From the NCBI GenBank assembly GCA_050944855.1, contig JBMNRU010000001.1, forward strand, positions 223,182-287,181: 64,000 nt of DNA. The letters are read 5' to 3'. A program made the position numbers and the translations under genes. This document shows positions 44,046 to 52,400 of this stretch, in pieces. Numbering within the stretch: position 1 is the first letter of the stretch; each line of letters begins with the position of its first letter. The notes below the pieces were generated by a model. The model did not search any database, had not been told where the DNA came from, and saw nothing but the letters and a program-made list of their open reading frames with translations. The stretch is from Lactonifactor sp050944855 (GTDB taxonomy: Bacteria > Bacillota > Clostridia > Lachnospirales > Lachnospiraceae).

Positions 44046-44883
44046 AATGCGATTCCTCTTTCTTTTCTAATTGTTCCTTTTTTTTACGATAACGATTCCA
44101 TACTCCATCATATAATATATTTCGTAATATGTCCACATCCAAAATGCATGGCAATTGTTCAAAATACGCTGTACATTCCGCAATCATCATGCACAGGATC
44201 TGCTGCACCTTCTCTTCATAGTTCTCATTTTTTGCCAGTTCTGTCAAAGGATTATAGCAGTTCTTTTTCTGATCCTCTTCCAAATCATCATAAGCGTCCA
44301 TAATATAAATGTATTTTCCCAGAAAATAACCTATTTTCTGCAGACGATCCGCCCACATATCCTCCTGATACACTAAAATCTCCGCCATCAGACGCCCAAA
44401 ACAGTTAGCCGGCTGATCAATAGTGGTATCTCCGGCTGTTTCCAGTTCTGCCAGTGCTTTTAATTCTGAACGAATATGCTCTGACTGCCGTGGATATCTT
44501 TGGATAATTTTTTTGACCCTTCGCTTTAAAGCCAGCATACCGGCCAATCCCTTTATCTTTTTCTCATCTTTCCAGTCATCTTCCATATGAAAATAACACA
44601 ACAGCAAATTCATATCTGCACAGTACTTGGTTATATCATTATACAGCATCGTCTGCTGCTTCATCGGATGTACTTTGCAGCGATGCTTTAAGATCGCTGT
44701 ATCACTTTCATATAATGATGTCAGAAGAATCACCACAAATGTCATATCATAGGACAACGTCAGCTGACCCATACTTCCGTACTGTTCTTTTAATGCCTGA
44801 CATAATCCGCAGTAATAGGCCTTGTACCGCCGATAATCCTTCATCTTTAATTCCGGCTCAAAAATGGTTACATATCCAAACAT
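44026..44883 (-). CDS. DUF5685 family protein with two Asp-rich motifs
   Basis: A 285-residue protein of family DUF5685, predicted all-helical, with no signal peptide. Conserved parts visible are YKAYYCGLCQALKEQYG (Cys 25, Cys 28), HRCKVHP (Cys 69), MEDDWKDE (Asp-rich, about 100-107) and MDAYDDLEEDQKKNCYNP (about 195-212). The two Asp-rich stretches are placed like the DDxxD pairs of phytoene/squalene synthases. That similarity is inference; no activity is known for this family. The stop overlaps the DnaJ start by 20 bp, so they are co-translated. It is the first gene of the cluster. Confidence 0.85.
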   Translation of the reverse strand: MFGYVTIFEPELKMKDYRRYKAYYCGLCQALKEQYGSMGQLTLSYDMTFVVILLTSLYESDTAILKHRCKVHPMKQQTMLYNDITKYCADMNLLLCYFHMEDDWKDEKKIKGLAGMLALKRRVKKIIQRYPRQSEHIRSELKALAELETAGDTTIDQPANCFGRLMAEILVYQEDMWADRLQKIGYFLGKYIYIMDAYDDLEEDQKKNCYNPLTELAKNENYEEKVQQILCMMIAECTAYFEQLPCILDVDILRNILYDGVWNRYRKKKEQLEKKEESHYDKKSL

Positions 44884-45048
44884 AATCTATCCTTTACTTT
44901 TATCGCCTGTTCTGTTTTGTATCTGTCCCCGTCATTATATAATAAATGCACTCTAAAAACAAATTTCTTTGTTATGTTAGCATATTTTTTCTCTGTCATC
45001 CACTTCTTATCCCGCAAATATTCTAAGGCGGACACTGCCAGACAGCAA

Positions 45049-45077
45049 TTGACATTTATTTCCTGGTATTTTAAAAT
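45049..45077 (+). promoter_or_regulatory. Sigma-A promoter of capA-like gene
   Basis: TTGACA (45049-45054), 17 bp, TAAAAT (45072-45077), about 35 bp before the ATG at 45114. It diverges from the DUF5685 cluster. Confidence 0.78.
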
Positions 45078-45113
45078 ATAGGTAATCTATTTTTACTAGC
45101 AAAGGAGTTCATT

Positions 45114-46487
45114 ATGAACCAAAGAAAACCTTTGTCATCCGGCAAAGAAACAAAACAAAAGAACCGAAAGCCGGAATATAATTTAGAATATCGCAGACAA
45201 AAACAGGCACGCATGAAAAAATTCCGTGTGGCATCGATCATAGCTGCAGCGGGGGCCATCCTGATTCTTTTATCGGTCATCGTTTCCACTGTAAAAAAGG
45301 AACTCGCATTCCGATTTACCAAAGACGGCGAATCCATTTTATATGATACGGGTGATTCCGCAGGTTCCACAGGGGCAACACAGGCTGACATTCTCTCTGC
45401 CGGTGATGTGATCCTGCACGCTCCGATTTTCGAATCAAACCATTATCATAAGGATCACACCTACGATTTCAGTCCGATCTTTCAATACATAAAAAAAGAC
45501 TATGAGGCTTCTGATTTTACCGTAGTCAATCTGGAATCCACCCTTGCTTATGACAATTACAGCAGTTATCCGCTCTTTCGTGTTCCGTCGGAAATAGCAC
45601 CTGCTTTAAAAGAAAATGGTGTGGACATGTGTCTTTTAGCAAACAATCACCTCTATGACAACAAGGAAGACGGCATCTCCATGACTATGGAGACCCTGGA
45701 TCAACATTCTCTTTTATGTACCGGCATACGCCGGGAGGAAGCAGAGCCTGCTTACCTGATTCAGAATGTAAACAGCATCAAAATCGGCATCTTAAATTAT
45801 GCTGCCGAGACTGGTGCCTCCAGTGAAAAAAAATTAATCAATGACATTCCCGTCAGTGAAGAAACGGCGCCTTTAATCAACAGCTTTAACTATAATGAAC
45901 TGGAAGCTTTTTACGCTTCCGTCCAGAAAAACCTGGAAAAAATGAAATTCATGGATGTTGCATTTACCATCGTTTATCTCCACTGGGGAGATGAGTATTC
46001 TCTGACCGAAAATGAATATCAGAGAACCATCGCTCAAAAATTGTGTGACATGGGTATTAACGCTGTTATCGGCAGCCATCCTCATGTAGTACAGCCGGTA
46101 GATGTACTCACCAGTAAAGAAGGCGACCATCAGATGTTGTGCGTATACTCTGTGGGAAATCATTTTTCCAACCAACGCCGGGATTTGATGAATGCCATGC
46201 CAAAAGGCCATACAGAAGATGGACTCATGGTAAATTTAACCATCGAGAGATCCGAGGAAGGTACCGTTTCAATTACTAATGTTGATTTCATTCCCACGTG
46301 GGTCTACCGTTCAGAAGACGGCGATAACTTTGAATACTTCATTCTTCCGGCGGACACTTCTAAAAAAATGGCAAAAGGACTAAAAAAATTAAACTGTTCT
46401 GAAGAAATGAAAGCTTCTTGCAAACGTACCAATGAAATCATCAAAGAAGGTACTGAGAAAATAGCGCATGCTCTTCCGATACAATAA
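45114..46487 (+). CDS. CapA-family protein (poly-gamma-glutamate synthesis type metallophosphoesterase)
   Basis: A 457-residue protein with a basic N-terminus (residues 1-40), one transmembrane anchor (about 42-62) and a large extracytoplasmic PGA_cap domain. Motifs are LSAGDVILHAPIF, NLESTLAYDNY, ANNHLYDNKEDG and the HWGDEYSL and GSHPHVVQPVDV blocks with metal ligands. Relatives take part in capsule synthesis; many in gut Clostridia have no known substrate. No other capsule genes are nearby, so the biological role is open. Confidence 0.9.
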   Translation: MNQRKPLSSGKETKQKNRKPEYNLEYRRQKQARMKKFRVASIIAAAGAILILLSVIVSTVKKELAFRFTKDGESILYDTGDSAGSTGATQADILSAGDVILHAPIFESNHYHKDHTYDFSPIFQYIKKDYEASDFTVVNLESTLAYDNYSSYPLFRVPSEIAPALKENGVDMCLLANNHLYDNKEDGISMTMETLDQHSLLCTGIRREEAEPAYLIQNVNSIKIGILNYAAETGASSEKKLINDIPVSEETAPLINSFNYNELEAFYASVQKNLEKMKFMDVAFTIVYLHWGDEYSLTENEYQRTIAQKLCDMGINAVIGSHPHVVQPVDVLTSKEGDHQMLCVYSVGNHFSNQRRDLMNAMPKGHTEDGLMVNLTIERSEEGTVSITNVDFIPTWVYRSEDGDNFEYFILPADTSKKMAKGLKKLNCSEEMKASCKRTNEIIKEGTEKIAHALPIQ

Positions 46488-46522
46488 TGAATAAAATATC
46501 TATCCACAGTTTTGCAGAAACC

Positions 46523-46562
46523 AAAAAGCATCGGCCGCTTTTCATCGGCAAATGCTTTTTTT
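46523..46562. terminator. Shared terminator of capA-like and folBK genes
   Basis: AAAAAGCAT and ATGCTTTTT enclose a GGCCG/CGGC-containing stem. It lies between the convergent genes, and the right half includes the last codons of folBK, so it serves both strands. Confidence 0.8.
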
Positions 46563-47357
46563 CATCTCTTCTATGGTCTTCCCTGTAAGAGGATGCCGTT
46601 TCCATGGCGCAATCTGCGCCATGGGAATAAGAACAAAATCTCTCAAATGCATTTCTATATGAGGAATATGGAGATCCGGTGTATCTTTTACTAAATCATC
46701 ATACAAAAGAATATCCAGATCCAAAGTCCGCGGCCCCCAATGAATTTCTCTTACACGGTTTGCTCCTCGTTCTATTTCATGAAGCACTTCCAATAATTCC
46801 TCCGGATTCAGCATCGTCCGCAGCTCCAGCACCCCATTGAGAAAATCATCCTGCTCTACTCTGCCATAAGGCGCTGTCACCAGATAATCGGAAATTTTCT
46901 TTACCTGACAGTCCTCCCTTTCATCCAAGCGCTTTACTGCCATATCCAGATATCCTTTTTTATCTCCCATATTAGAGCCGAGAGCAATATATGCGATGTG
47001 CCATCCTCTACTGATTTGTACAGAAACTGTGTCCAACGGGAGCCCGATGGGCGCCCATGGTTTTTGTATTTCCACTTCCACCTGTTCCACCAGAGGAAAC
47101 TTAAGCAGCAATGCCTGGACAAGATGCTCCGCAATACTTTCCAACAGCTTCCAAGTATGTTTTGTGACAAACTCCTGTATAAAGTGACTGACCTCTCCAT
47201 AATTTACAGAAAAATCCAAATTATCCGTAAGTCCCGCTTTTCTGGTACTGGTATAGAGAACCGCAGAAATCACAAATTTTTGCCCAAGAACATTTTCCTC
47301 CGGGTAGACTCCGTGATTTGCAAAAACTTCCAGGCGATGTACTGTAATTTTATCCAT
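46542..47357 (-). CDS. folBK: Fused dihydroneopterin aldolase / HPPK (FolB-FolK)
   Basis: A 271-residue fusion of two folate enzymes. Residues 1-115 are dihydroneopterin aldolase (VFANHGVYPEE, LDFSVNYGEV, LLESIAEHLV). Residues 120-271 are 6-hydroxymethyl-7,8-dihydropterin pyrophosphokinase (YIALGSNMGDKKGYL, HWGPRTLDLDILLYDD, IPHIEMHLRDFVLIPMAQ). The FolB-FolK fusion is common in Firmicutes. Two adjacent ATGs follow AGGAGG; the second (47357) has better spacing. Last gene of the folate operon. Confidence 0.95.
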   Translation of the reverse strand: MDKITVHRLEVFANHGVYPEENVLGQKFVISAVLYTSTRKAGLTDNLDFSVNYGEVSHFIQEFVTKHTWKLLESIAEHLVQALLLKFPLVEQVEVEIQKPWAPIGLPLDTVSVQISRGWHIAYIALGSNMGDKKGYLDMAVKRLDEREDCQVKKISDYLVTAPYGRVEQDDFLNGVLELRTMLNPEELLEVLHEIERGANRVREIHWGPRTLDLDILLYDDLVKDTPDLHIPHIEMHLRDFVLIPMAQIAPWKRHPLTGKTIEEMKKSICR

Positions 47358-47365
47358 CATACCTC

Positions 47366-48172
47366 CTAACGGCCCAAAATAGCCTCGGTCATCTGAATGA
47401 CACGTTTATTTTCTTTAATATCATGCACACGCACAAACGCACATCCCTTCATCACTCCGATTACTGTTGTAGCAAGGGTTCCTTCTACTCGCTGATTTGC
47501 TGGAAGATCCAGCGTCAGACCAATAAAAGATTTGCGGGAAGTTCCAAGAAGCACCGGATACCCTAAAGAGCGCAGCACATCCACATGATGAACGGCTTCC
47601 AGATTCATCTCGTAGGTCTTTCCAAAACCAACCCCCGGATCCAGCATGATCTTGTCCTCTGCTACACCTGCTTCTTTCGCAATTCTAACACATTCTTCCA
47701 TGTCCTGTACCATATCTTCCAGAAAATTCTGATACACCGCCTCATGACGATTGTGCATCAGACAGCAGGCCGCACCATACTGTGCAGTCAGTTCCGCTAC
47801 TCTGGAATCATGTTTGAAACCCCAGATATCATTGACCAGATCGGCTCCTGCTTTCAGAGATGCTTCCACAACCTTAGCTTTATATGTATCAATTGATACC
47901 GGAATCTCAAAACGGTCCTTGACCGCTTCAATTACCGGTACCACGCGATTCATCTCTTCTTCTTCCGTGATTACTGTATGCCCCGGACGGGTGGATTCTC
48001 CTCCGATATCTATGATATCGGCTCCCTCCTGGATCATCTCCTCCGCATGACGAAGCGCTGCATCCATCTGGGTGTATTTTCCTCCATCTGAAAAGGAATC
48101 CGGCGTCACGTTTAAGATTCCCATAATATATGTTTTATTTTTTACGTCAAATTCTCTTCCACCAATTTCCAT
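47366..48172 (-). CDS. folP: Dihydropteroate synthase
   Basis: Joins 6-hydroxymethyl-dihydropterin pyrophosphate and p-aminobenzoate; the sulfonamide target. It is 268 residues. Motifs: MGILNVTPDSFSDGGKY, DIGGESTRPGHT, PVSIDTYKAKV, DPGVGFGKT and LGTSRKSFIG, with RVHDIKE near the end. It lies between the HD-domain gene and folBK (8 bp). Confidence 0.97.
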   Translation of the reverse strand: MEIGGREFDVKNKTYIMGILNVTPDSFSDGGKYTQMDAALRHAEEMIQEGADIIDIGGESTRPGHTVITEEEEMNRVVPVIEAVKDRFEIPVSIDTYKAKVVEASLKAGADLVNDIWGFKHDSRVAELTAQYGAACCLMHNRHEAVYQNFLEDMVQDMEECVRIAKEAGVAEDKIMLDPGVGFGKTYEMNLEAVHHVDVLRSLGYPVLLGTSRKSFIGLTLDLPANQRVEGTLATTVIGVMKGCAFVRVHDIKENKRVIQMTEAILGR

Positions 48173-48193
48173 GCTTCTCTCCTGTTCTCTGCC

Positions 48194-48688
48194 TTAATAT
48201 GCTATTCGTAAATTCTTTTTTTCTGCCGGCCAGTTACATTCAGCCTGTACCGGACATACAAAACAATTCCGGGAACTTTTGTCTGCCCGGTAAAGATAGG
48301 ATGTAAGGCTGTCTCCGCTGACAGCACTCTCTTTCTTCCTATGGCCTAAAATAGCATTTTGTACAGTCTGTATTTCCTCCGCTGTAAAGCCACAGTCATT
48401 CAGGATCTCTTTGGCAATGCGAGCACTCGCAATATCGTGGGGGGTTTCGCTGATGATCTGCTCATATCGTCCAATATCATGAAGCAGTGCTGCTGCATAG
48501 ATAATATCTTTTTTTATGGCGATCCCATCTTCCAGGCTGTAAATATACATCAGCCTTGCCACATCCAGAAAATGCTCCATCGTATGGCGGCAAAAAACCC
48601 GGTCTTTTTCCGCAATTTGAAGTTTTTCCCGCAATTCCCGAAACAGAGGATGCACCTGTATCTCATGGACACGATCCATACCTCTCAT
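48194..48688 (-). CDS. HD-domain phosphohydrolase with C-terminal Cys motif
   Basis: A 164-residue HD-domain protein. Metal residues are visible in VFCRHTMEHFLDVARLM (His), AALLHDIGRYEQ (HD) and NAILGHRKKES. The C-terminal 30 residues hold CFVCPVQAEC, a CxxCxxxxxC pattern. It lies between folE and folP; such genes could hydrolyse dihydroneopterin phosphates, a step whose enzyme varies among bacteria, but that is inference. The start is the ATG at 48688 preceded by AAGGAGACAGAA; one further upstream (48709) has no ribosome site. Confidence 0.82.
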   Translation of the reverse strand: MRGMDRVHEIQVHPLFRELREKLQIAEKDRVFCRHTMEHFLDVARLMYIYSLEDGIAIKKDIIYAAALLHDIGRYEQIISETPHDIASARIAKEILNDCGFTAEEIQTVQNAILGHRKKESAVSGDSLTSYLYRADKSSRNCFVCPVQAECNWPAEKKNLRIAY

Positions 48689-48744
48689 TTCTGTCTCCTT
48701 ATGATTCATTCATTCCACATCCTTTTCAGCAGGCCATTGTCTAA

Positions 48745-49302
48745 TCAGCGATTTACCATCTGCAAAAATGTCTGCTGCAGAGAATAATCCTCTGCAAATA
48801 CACCTCGTACAATTGTTGTTACTGTTTTACTTCCCGGTTTCTGTACGCCCCGCATGGTCATACACATATGTTCTGCTTCAAGCATCACCATGACACCCTT
48901 TGGATTCAAATATTTTTCCAAAGCATCTGCAATCTGAGCCGTCATATTCTCTTGAATCTGCGGTCGTCTGGCAAAGACCTCCACCGTACGTGCCAGCTTA
49001 CTTAAACCTGCCACTTTACCGTCTGGAATATACGCCACATGTGCTTTTCCGTAAAATGGAAGCAGATGGTGCTCACAGACGGAATAAAAGGTGATGTCCT
49101 TTTCCAGTACCATATTATTATTTGTCGCTTGGAATTGTTTGTTCAGATGGGTGGCCGCGTCCTCATAAAGACCGCCGTAAATCTGCTCACACATACGTGC
49201 AATACGATCCGGAGTTTCCAGAAGGCCTTCTCTTTTTATATCCTCACCAATACCTTCCAACATCAACCGAACACCCTGTTTGATTTTTTCATGATCCATC
49301 AT
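48745..49302 (-). CDS. folE: GTP cyclohydrolase I
   Basis: First enzyme of folate synthesis: GTP to 7,8-dihydroneopterin triphosphate. It is 185 residues. Motifs: FYSVCEHHLLPFYGKAHVAY with the zinc-binding Cys/His, and EAEHMCMTMRGVQKPGS near the C-terminus. I chose the ATG at 49302, which follows GGAGGTATCGGGC; an open frame continues 13 codons upstream into the terminator region and lacks such a site. It is the first gene behind the riboswitch. Confidence 0.96.
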   Translation of the reverse strand: MMDHEKIKQGVRLMLEGIGEDIKREGLLETPDRIARMCEQIYGGLYEDAATHLNKQFQATNNNMVLEKDITFYSVCEHHLLPFYGKAHVAYIPDGKVAGLSKLARTVEVFARRPQIQENMTAQIADALEKYLNPKGVMVMLEAEHMCMTMRGVQKPGSKTVTTIVRGVFAEDYSLQQTFLQMVNR

Positions 49303-49381
49303 GCCCGATACCTCCTTTAAACTATTTCGGGATGCGGGCATTTCTGTTCACGAAGAGAAATGCGTAGAAATTTATGTACAC

Positions 49382-49453
49382 AAAAAAACATCCCGATGTG
49401 AATGAGCATCTGGAATAAATAATAATTCGTATATCCCTTCACAATCAAGATGT
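49382..49453 (-). terminator. Conditional terminator of the folate operon
   Basis: On the minus strand ACATCTTGATTGTGAA (49438-49453) pairs with TTCACATCGGGATGT (49388-49402), with G-U pairs and one bulge, and is followed by TTTTTTT. The 35-base loop may fold further. It lies between the riboswitch and folE, the arrangement expected of a transcription-attenuation switch. Confidence 0.8.
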
Positions 49454-49468
49454 CTGTCATCTGTATGT

Positions 49469-49565
49469 TGCAACGGGTGCGAATTCCATATCGTAAGACG
49501 AGCTTTTCGTTTCTGCGGCAACTCCCCATCCACCGAACACTTGACGCATGGAATTCTATTTTGCA
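49469..49565 (-). promoter_or_regulatory. Tetrahydrofolate (THF) riboswitch controlling folE-HD-folP-folBK
   Basis: Read on the minus strand, the 97-nt leader matches the THF riboswitch architecture block by block: P1 TGCAA/TTGCA; the AATAG joining strand; P2 AATTCCAT/ATGGAATT; the GCGTCAAGTG block; P3 TTCGGTGG/CCGCAGAA with one mismatch; the loop ATGGGGAGTTG; then ACGAAAAGC; and the 3' CGCACCCG. The known Eubacterium siraeum aptamer shares AGUAG, GCGUUAAGUG, AUGGGAUGUCG, ACGAAGCG and GCAUCCG at the same places. The class senses reduced folates and usually turns expression off. Confidence 0.92.
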
Positions 49566-49583
49566 TATTATTTATCTGTAATT

Positions 49584-49612
49584 ATTATACTACGATTATC
49601 TATATAGTTCAA
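49584..49612 (-). promoter_or_regulatory. Sigma-A promoter of the folate operon
   Basis: On the minus strand TTGAAC (49607-49612), 17 bp, TATAAT (49584-49589). Transcription would start about 12 bp before the riboswitch. The space from here to the GNAT stop at 49672 shows nothing else. Confidence 0.85.
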
Positions 49613-49671
49613 CTAATATTCTCTATTTCCTACCCGCACAGGCACTTCCCCGGCAGACTCCATTTCCTGTA

Positions 49672-50307
49672 TCATTCCACATAAGAATGACTCATAATAT
49701 AAAACTCTTCCTGTGTCACAGTGTGTATTCGCGCTTTCGGAGTCAGAGTATCATCATAAGCTGCGGCATCCTCCGGCCGCACATTCATCACCGGACTATC
49801 CCTGTAATACCATTTCCGGCCGTCCAGCGCGCCTGAGGTAAGCTCTTTTACTAACATCGCTGCCGGAAATTTGTCATTCTCCACACAGATATTATATTTC
49901 TTGCAGCTTACAAATCCGCTGGATACATAATTTGACGGCATTCCGAAAATAACCACTGTATCATATCCCATTGCTGCTGCCTTTTCAAAAGAATGCTGAA
50001 TCAGCAGTTTACCATAACCCTTACGCTGATATTCCGATTTTACACAAAGCGGTCCAAACGTCAGAATATCTTTTACATTTCCGTCCACATCTGTCAGTGT
50101 AGCTTTTGTATACATAATGTATCCAATCACTTCCCCAGCAAGCTCCAGCACAAAATCCAGCTCGCGGATAAAATCTTCATGCTCCCGCATAATGTGAACT
50201 AAATAATGTTCCATACAACCGGGTACATACAGATTATAAAACGCATCCCGTGTTATAGTTTCCACGACTGCATAATCTTTTTCCTCTTCATTACGAATAT
50301 TGATCAT
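49672..50307 (-). CDS. GNAT-family acetyltransferase
   Basis: A 211-residue GNAT N-acetyltransferase. The acetyl-CoA binding core is FGPLCVKSEYQRKGYGKLLI (Q/RxxGxG/A type loop), followed by GYDTVVIFGMPSNYVSSGF. The N-terminal IRNEEEKDYAVVETITRDAF is usual for this group. The substrate is not predictable. It is close to the right of the folate promoter but in the same direction, so it ends before that promoter. No partner genes are evident. Confidence 0.9.
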   Translation of the reverse strand: MINIRNEEEKDYAVVETITRDAFYNLYVPGCMEHYLVHIMREHEDFIRELDFVLELAGEVIGYIMYTKATLTDVDGNVKDILTFGPLCVKSEYQRKGYGKLLIQHSFEKAAAMGYDTVVIFGMPSNYVSSGFVSCKKYNICVENDKFPAAMLVKELTSGALDGRKWYYRDSPVMNVRPEDAAAYDDTLTPKARIHTVTQEEFYIMSHSYVE

Positions 50308-50415
50308 CCCTGTCTCCCTTCATCACATTCCATAGAAACCTTTTTCACTTAGGCTTGACCACTTCAAATACATCTCTTTATAATTACATCCGCAACATTA
50401 AAAATATCAATCATA

Positions 50416-50787
50416 CTATATATTCACTCCTTCTATTGGACATAAAAATTTTTCCGCTGTGAAACTTGTAAAGTCTCCTTTACTGCTTAAAATTGCTTGA
50501 TTTTTACTTGCTCTGGGTTCATTTCCTTCATATACTTCTTTGAAATCTCTTAATTTCCTATAAATCAAGTGAGTCGCAGACCTAATAATTTCCTCAAATT
50601 TAGCAATCTCATCTTCGGAAAAGTGGTAAATATCTTCCCACTTATATTTCGGCAGCCAGCATGTTGCCCTGCAAAATCCATATTTTTCATCTGGCCTTTC
50701 CATATATACTTTTACAGTTCCATCTTCTTGCATATCAGAATAGACAATCTCTGTTTCATCATTTAAAGTCATAAGTGGATACATCAT
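50416..50787 (-). CDS. Hypothetical protein, 123 residues
   Basis: A cytoplasmic protein without signal or membrane segment. The middle part, RATCWLPKYKWEDIYHFSEDEI, is followed by a likely helix (AKFEEIIRSATHLIYRKL). Cys are at about 38, 43 and 116. I recognise no characterised family. The ATG at 50787 is preceded by GAGGAGGAAATACCT. It has no operon partners: GNAT lies 109 bp downstream and rlmH upstream is separated by a terminator. Confidence 0.7.
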   Translation of the reverse strand: MMYPLMTLNDETEIVYSDMQEDGTVKVYMERPDEKYGFCRATCWLPKYKWEDIYHFSEDEIAKFEEIIRSATHLIYRKLRDFKEVYEGNEPRASKNQAILSSKGDFTSFTAEKFLCPIEGVNI

Positions 50788-50939
50788 AGGTATTTCCTCC
50801 TCGGAAATAATTCTTCTTTTGAAGATATCAAGTTCTACATAACAGATATAAGCAAGGTTTTTGCTTCATACTGTTATTATACTCATAATCTTTTTAATAA
50901 ACAATCTTAACTTCTTCATCCGCTCAAATTAACGGTTAA

Positions 50940-50986
50940 AAGAGCAAGGGATAACAGACTTTTCCTGTCTGCTATTCCTTGCTCTT
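50940..50986 (-). terminator. Intrinsic terminator of rlmH
   Basis: AAGAGCAAGG and CCTTGCTCTT enclose a second stem, CAGAC/GTCTG. On the minus strand it is followed by TTTAACC after the stem's own T run. It lies 27 bp after the rlmH stop. Confidence 0.85.
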
Positions 50987-51013
50987 CTTAATATGATTCA
51001 AAGATAAAAAACA

Positions 51014-51493
51014 TCATTTATGATACGGTTCTCCATTTATAATCCGATAACTCCGGTATATCTGTTCTAATACTATTACCCGCATCAATTGATGCGGAAA
51101 CGTCATCTTGGAAAAACTCAGTGCAAAATCAGACTTTTTAAGCACTTCTTTTCCAAGTCCTATAGAACCGCCGATAATAAATATGATATGACTGTTCCCC
51201 TGTACTCCAAGATTCGCAATCTTATCTGCAAACTGTTCCGAGGTGATCTGTTTTCCTTCTATCTCTAATGTAATGACATAGGCGTCCTCTTTGATATATC
51301 GGAGAATTCTCTCTCCTTCTTTGGCTCGGATTGCATCTTCTGCAACAGAGCTCGCATGCTCCGGCGTTTTTTCATCTGCCACTTCCACGATCTCCAATCG
51401 GCAATACTTGCTTAACCGTTTTGTATATTCAGCAATTGCATCTTTTATGTACTTCTCTTTTATTTTTCCAACCGTAATAATCGTAATTTTCAT
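51014..51493 (-). CDS. rlmH: 23S rRNA pseudouridine-1915 N3-methyltransferase
   Basis: A 159-residue SPOUT methyltransferase that methylates pseudouridine 1915 in helix 69. Family signatures: ITIITVGKIKEKYIKDAIAEY at the N-terminus, FIIGGSIGLGKEVL with the trefoil-knot glycine loop, SFSKMTFPHQLMRVIVLEQIYRSY and the terminal GEPYHK. It is almost universally conserved. The ATG lies 54 bp after the stop of the DUF975 gene's reverse neighbour, in the same direction. Confidence 0.97.
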   Translation of the reverse strand: MKITIITVGKIKEKYIKDAIAEYTKRLSKYCRLEIVEVADEKTPEHASSVAEDAIRAKEGERILRYIKEDAYVITLEIEGKQITSEQFADKIANLGVQGNSHIIFIIGGSIGLGKEVLKKSDFALSFSKMTFPHQLMRVIVLEQIYRSYRIINGEPYHK

Positions 51494-51547
51494 TCTACAG
51501 TAAAACTGCCTTTCGCATTTTATATCACGACAACCTAATGTGATGTC

Positions 51548-52306
51548 TTACGGGTTCTGTCTTTGAAAATGCTGTTCCCGCAGCGTCAGAAACAATTCTG
51601 CATCGGTTGCGTTCACATAGGGTGCTACATAAAATATTTCTAAAAGGCCAAAAGTTACTGCGGAAAGCAGATGCCATCCAATAAAAGAAAGATCCAGAAT
51701 AAAAGCATTCATCTTCTGACCCTGCATCATCTCTCTGCTGATTCCAAACGCATCCTCCCTGCTCATCTGCGGACAGTCTGCCAACAGATAGGGAACCATG
51801 CGATACTCGTATGCCTTCACAATCCCCGGTATAACCAGCAGCAAACCCCATAAAAAGATAAATACACCTCTGCAAAATAAGGTGAATACAATCTTTCCGT
51901 AATGTCCACTCTGAAAAGCAAACAATATTTTCCCGGCGCCCGGCCTCTCATAAGCATTTTCAATAAAGAAACGACATCCGCCCACCTCCAGCGGACAGAA
52001 CACAAAAATGCCAAGCAGCAAAATCGCCAACATGACTCCGCCCAGAACCATTGCTGCAATACGATCAAACAATACCGATGCCCAACTTCTCTCATGATGA
52101 TATTCCATATTTCTGTCAAGGTCATGTCCCACATAATCCTGCTCTATATGATCAGAGATCACATAATCATCATGGTCTTCTGACCTCGCGCTGCCTGCTG
52201 AGCCTCCTGTAAAAAGCATTAAAATAAGAGAAATCAATACACATCTCCAATAATTCTGTTTAAAGGCTGTTTTTGCCCTGTCTTTCAATTCTGCCCGATT
52301 CCACAT
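51548..52306 (-). CDS. DUF975 family membrane protein
   Basis: A 252-residue protein of the DUF975 family. The N-terminal MWNRAELKDRAKTAFKQNYW is the family start. About five membrane segments follow (for example ILLLGIFVFCPLEVGG and VFIFLWGLLLVIPGIVKAYEY). After them come SREDAFGISREMMQGQKM and a C-terminal amphipathic region. Function unknown. It precedes rlmH in the same direction. Confidence 0.85.
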   Translation of the reverse strand: MWNRAELKDRAKTAFKQNYWRCVLISLILMLFTGGSAGSARSEDHDDYVISDHIEQDYVGHDLDRNMEYHHERSWASVLFDRIAAMVLGGVMLAILLLGIFVFCPLEVGGCRFFIENAYERPGAGKILFAFQSGHYGKIVFTLFCRGVFIFLWGLLLVIPGIVKAYEYRMVPYLLADCPQMSREDAFGISREMMQGQKMNAFILDLSFIGWHLLSAVTFGLLEIFYVAPYVNATDAELFLTLREQHFQRQNP

Positions 52307-52400
52307 CTCTATTCCTCCATATCATTAAAATACGATGTTCAATAGCCGCCTTATTATGATTAGAAAGCAGACTCTCAGATCATGTCTGCTTTCTTAAACT

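Noticed and set aside
49317..49566. Two frames on the minus strand in the folE leader
   Set aside because: They overlap the THF riboswitch and its terminator and lack ribosome sites.
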